Shown in pieces: positions 14,149-16,562 of a stretch of DNA of 16,562 bases (its first letter is position 1; each line of letters opens with the position of its first letter). Under the pieces are notes generated by a model. It made no database searches and was not told the DNA's origin. It saw nothing but the letters and a program-made list of their open reading frames with translations. The position numbers were made by a program, and so were the translations under genes. The DNA comes from an uncultured bacterium (GTDB lineage: Bacteria > Planctomycetota > Phycisphaerae > Sedimentisphaerales > Anaerobacaceae): contig CAJVYK010000024.1 in assembly GCA_913009865.1 (NCBI GenBank), positions 1-16,562 on the forward strand, written 5' to 3'.

Positions 14149-14234
14149 CCGTCCCCAAAAACTATGAAAAATCAAGCAATATTATGCGCCGATAAAAAAA
14201 AGTATACGCATTTATTTATCTAATTTATTATAGG

Positions 14235-14263
14235 ATTTTACCAATTTCCCACCTAAATGTCAA
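14235..14263 (-). promoter_or_regulatory. Promoter of the small tpsA-like gene
   Basis: Minus-strand TTGACA (14258-14263) and TAAAAT (14235-14240) with a 17-nt spacer. The upstream flank GGCAATTTAAGTC resembles the flank of the tpsB promoter. The predicted leader is about 176 nt. Confidence 0.75.
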
Positions 14264-14810
14264 GACTTAAATTGCCTAAACCTCCCAATCTATCTACTTT
14301 GCCACCTTTTCAGGTTTACCTTTGATAGATGGAAGCAGGGAAGCCAGTATAGCAGTATAACGAGTATAGATTCGTCTGCAGGTGGGCTTGGCGGTACTAA
14401 ATTAGCGATATTATCGGAGGTGGCCGGGTTAACTTTGAGGATTTGACGAGATTGGTTGCCTAACGGCTTTTGGTTGGACTGCCAGCCGGTATTCCAGAAA
14501 ATATTATTAGAGACGACACTATAAATTCCGACTGACCTGACCCCAATTTATGTGCCACAGTCAATTAGAGAGTTAGCCACCTTGACCTGCAATCTGGTAG
14601 GCAGAGCGGAGTCAAGGAATCTGTTTTAATAGACCTCTCGACCGCGCTCGGGGTGACAGTGCGTGGGCCAGCTACGCTCAGAGATGACAAGCATCAATTA
14701 AACTGCGACAGAACATTAACCAAATAAAGCTGTCGCATCCTTCTCGAAGGTATTTTTGCAAAGCTTCTTGCTTATAAGAGGCAAAACGATATAGCCCACG
14801 TTTAATTTTC
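14264..14810. other. Degraded intergenic region with a possible dockerin remnant
   Basis: No intact gene is visible. On the plus strand 14401-14463 reads I-S-D-I-I-G-G-G-R-V-N-F-E-D-L-T-R-L-V-A then a stop, in a frame interrupted on both sides. This resembles the second half of a dockerin type I repeat. Two partly similar 23-nt stretches (14637-14659, 14668-14691), sharing CGCTC and TGACA, follow. The region separates the secretion locus from tRNA-Phe. Confidence 0.35.
14637..14691 (+). repeat. Pair of short similar units ending TGACA
   Basis: CTCGACCGCGCTCGGGGTGACA (14637-14658) and a related unit ending CGCTCAGAGATGACA (14668-14690) lie side by side. They resemble the interspersed '...CGCTCGGAATGACA' palindromic repeats scattered between genes in many bacterial genomes. 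The assignment rests on appearance only. Confidence 0.4.
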
Positions 14811-14839
14811 TTGCAATACGGTTTTTTCTTTGCTAAATT
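14811..14839 (+). promoter_or_regulatory. Promoter of tRNA-Phe
   Basis: TTGCAA (14811-14816) and TAAATT (14834-14839) are spaced by 17 nt, with a start near 14846, about 16 nt before the mature tRNA. Confidence 0.6.
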
Positions 14840-14861
14840 CAAGCAGCCGTCAAGGCCCTAC

Positions 14862-14934
<73 letters not shown>

Positions 14935-14948
14935 TTCGGCAAGTGATT

Positions 14949-14982
14949 AGCTGTCAAACAGTTATGTTTGGCAGCTTTTTTT
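14949..14982 (+). terminator. Intrinsic terminator of tRNA-Phe
   Basis: AGCTGTCAAACA (14949-14960) pairs with TGTTTGGCAGCT (14965-14976), 12 bp with one U-G wobble and a GTTA loop, followed by TTTTTTT. It sits 15 nt after the tRNA and lies within the antisense recombinase coding sequence. Confidence 0.9.
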
Positions 14983-15734
14983 ATGGTGGGCGAAAAATGG
15001 GGTGCGTGCCAAATGTGTGCCAAATTCTTGTCAACGCTTTGCTCAGCAGCTACCCTTGCACGATCAACTAAATCATCTGCTACAGCAAGGTAAAAGGCGT
15101 GTGTTGTGGAAAAACTTGAATGCCCTGCGAGGGTCATTACATCGTGTTCGCTCATGCCATTGGCGAACCAATTTGTCAGAGCCGTATTCCTGAAACAGTG
15201 GAATTTCCGCTTTCTGACACCCGCCATTTTCAGAATTTTCTCAAACTTACGTGAGAAATTATTTACCACTTTCAGGCGGGCATCCTTGAGTGTCCATTTG
15301 TCCTGTTCCCGTAGTTGTTGGATATGGTCATATCTGGCCGGTGGAACGAACACATACGGATAACCTTCTGGCTGCTGAGTCTGATGGTCGGCAAGCATCT
15401 GGAGGACATTCTTTGTCAGCGGTAGCGTCCTGCGGTCATTGTCTTTGATAAGCCATTCCCATGTGTAGTCAGTGTTTTTCTTTGGTGAAACCTCTATGGT
15501 CATTGCTTCAAAATCAATATCTGACCAGGTACAGTTGAGCAGTTCACTTCGTCTCATGCCGGTACAACTCTCCATGCTTCAATGTGACTTTCTGATAGTC
15601 GATATTGCCAACCACTTCGATCAAATGGTTCATGGCATATCGGCATTCATCGTGAGTGCTTTCCCGGATTTGCTTACCAGTTCTATCCAAGCTATCCTCC
15701 ATGAAATCACAAAGCCTCATTGATTTTGGTGCGA

Positions 15735-16247
15735 TTATACCCATTTGCAATTCCCGCTCTTTTTGGTCACGTTGTCTTTGTGCATTACGCTTGTTGGCAT
15801 GGCCTCTATGGAATCTCCGTTTTTTATCGTACCAGCCTTAATTACTTTTGCAAAAATACCTTCTCGCGGCATAATACAATCTCCGACCTGTTTGAAAATC
15901 TCACATCTGCTGTGACATTCTTTTCCGATCTGTGTTACCTCAAGCTCTATACCACATCCGATTTTAAGCCTGCTGCCTATAGGCAGCTTTGGTAGCTCAA
16001 TGCCTTCGGTTGTAATATTCTCAGCGAAATCACCCGGCGACACTTTGGCACCCATTGCGACCATTTTATCTATCGATTCGATGGCTAATAAACTTATCTG
16101 CCTGTGCCAATTGCCTCCGTGTGCATCACCGACTATTCCAAAGTCGATCTTTACCCCAGCTTCGGGCACATTTGTTTTTTTCATGCCTTTCTTTGCAGAG
16201 ATCGATATCGCTCTAATTCTGCCTTTTATAGTCGCCACTTTTACCAC
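15735..16247 (-). CDS. MOSC-domain protein (molybdenum cofactor-related)
   Basis: This 170-residue protein matches the stand-alone MOSC family that accompanies molybdenum-cofactor genes. Marks are G-I-V-G-D-A-H-G-G-N-W-H-R-Q-I-S-L-L, G-D-F-A-E-N-I-T-T-E-G-I and E-V-T-Q-I-G-K-E-C-H-S-R-C with the conserved Cys. MOSC domains bind or transfer sulfur carried by the cofactor. The start is probably GTG at 16247, which overlaps the end of moaC by 35 nt; a second GTG at 16238 has a better-placed AGGTGG and would remove three residues. The family usually ends near G-D-x-I. Here about 22 further residues (A-M-P-T-S-V onward) are encoded by DNA that, in another frame, reads as integrase. The tail is thus probably an accidental extension from a deletion. 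The core looks intact. Confidence 0.85.
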   Translation of the reverse strand: MVKVATIKGRIRAISISAKKGMKKTNVPEAGVKIDFGIVGDAHGGNWHRQISLLAIESIDKMVAMGAKVSPGDFAENITTEGIELPKLPIGSRLKIGCGIELEVTQIGKECHSRCEIFKQVGDCIMPREGIFAKVIKAGTIKNGDSIEAMPTSVMHKDNVTKKSGNCKWV

Positions 16248-16562
16248 CTGTCTTTTCGAGTAATTTTATCTGGGTTATTGTCATACGTTGGCCAACATAT
16301 TTTAGCATGTCATAAATAGTAAGGCACGCTATGCTGGCTCCTGTCAGGGCTTCCATTTCAACGCCGGTTTTACCAGATGACTTTACTGACACCGTTACAC
16401 TAACCAAAGAATCTTCTTCGAGCATTGCAAATTCGACCTTAACCGCTTCGATTAAAATACTGTGACAAAGAGGGATCATTGAAGGAGTAGATTTCACTGC
16501 CTGTATTGCCGCTATTTTTGCTGTAGCCAGTACATCACCTTTGATACAAGTCCCATTCTTGA
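16213..16562 (-). CDS. moaC: MoaC, cyclic pyranopterin monophosphate synthase (5' part cut by window edge)
   Basis: The last 116 residues of MoaC are visible, and the frame runs off the right edge. MoaC converts the MoaA product (3',8-cyclo-GTP) into cyclic pyranopterin monophosphate in the cytoplasm, the second part of the first step of molybdenum cofactor synthesis. Characteristic stretches are K-G-D-V-L-A-T-A-K-I-A, I-P-L-C-H (active-site His), T-G-K-T-G-V-E-M-E-A-L-T and C-L-T-I-Y-D-M-L-K, whose Asp and Lys are catalytic in the family, then L-L-E-K-T-G-G-K-S-G near the end. It overlaps the downstream MOSC gene by 35 nt, so the two are translationally coupled in one operon. The presence of both implies a molybdo- or tungsto-enzyme in the organism. 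Confidence 0.95.
   Translation of the reverse strand, partial: KNGTCIKGDVLATAKIAAIQAVKSTPSMIPLCHSILIEAVKVEFAMLEEDSLVSVTVSVKSSGKTGVEMEALTGASIACLTIYDMLKYVGQRMTITQIKLLEKTGGKSGDYKRQN

Noticed and set aside
14053..14175. Upstream extension of the small TpsA-like protein starting with TTG
   Set aside because: There is no ribosome-binding site, and it would put about 41 residues before a good signal peptide. The ATG at 14052 has GGAGGAGGA at ideal spacing. The stretch also carries the leader hairpin.

Overview
The window comes from a bacterium with an outer membrane. It carries a two-partner (type Vb) secretion locus: a TpsB transporter, a 2,243-residue filamentous-haemagglutinin-like TpsA, and a much smaller second TpsA-like protein. 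The very long Asp/Gly-rich beta-helix exoprotein, the kinesin-light-chain-type TPR protein, a possible dockerin remnant and the overall base composition remind me of anaerobic Planctomycetota (Phycisphaerae/MSBL9-like). This is an impression from protein style, not a phylogenetic result.

Layout. Bases 1-122 look like the 5' end of an insertion sequence, with a transposase start and its promoter. It abuts the stop codon of an unrecognised six-helix membrane protein (123-776, minus). A 649-bp non-coding stretch separates this from an exported TPR protein (1426-2703, plus), which converges on the secretion locus. The secretion locus (2733-14263, minus) reads, in its own direction: small TpsA-like protein (587 aa, own promoter, leader hairpin and terminator), then a 657-bp spacer with a second strong promoter, then tpsB (656 aa), a 92-bp gap and the giant tpsA, ending in an intrinsic terminator. 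Next come a degraded intergenic region (14264-14861) and tRNA-Phe(GAA) with promoter and terminator. A decayed tyrosine-recombinase gene has its 3' end inside the tRNA. It is fused by an apparent deletion to a MOSC-domain gene, which overlaps moaC (molybdenum cofactor synthesis), cut by the right edge.

How it works together. TpsB should insert in the outer membrane and export TpsA, and perhaps also the small protein, through recognition of the N-terminal TPS domain. The two exported proteins share a homologous signal peptide, TPS-like N-terminal motifs and a conserved roughly 155-residue C-terminal domain with three invariant cysteines. The small one has almost no beta-helix and ends in an extra transmembrane segment. 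Both transcription units also share a promoter-proximal box and related terminator hairpins, so they look co-regulated. This paired exoprotein arrangement with a shared Cys-containing C-terminal domain is the most interesting feature. The right side is a classic tRNA-integration scar in which the island has been lost and only the recombinase relic remains.
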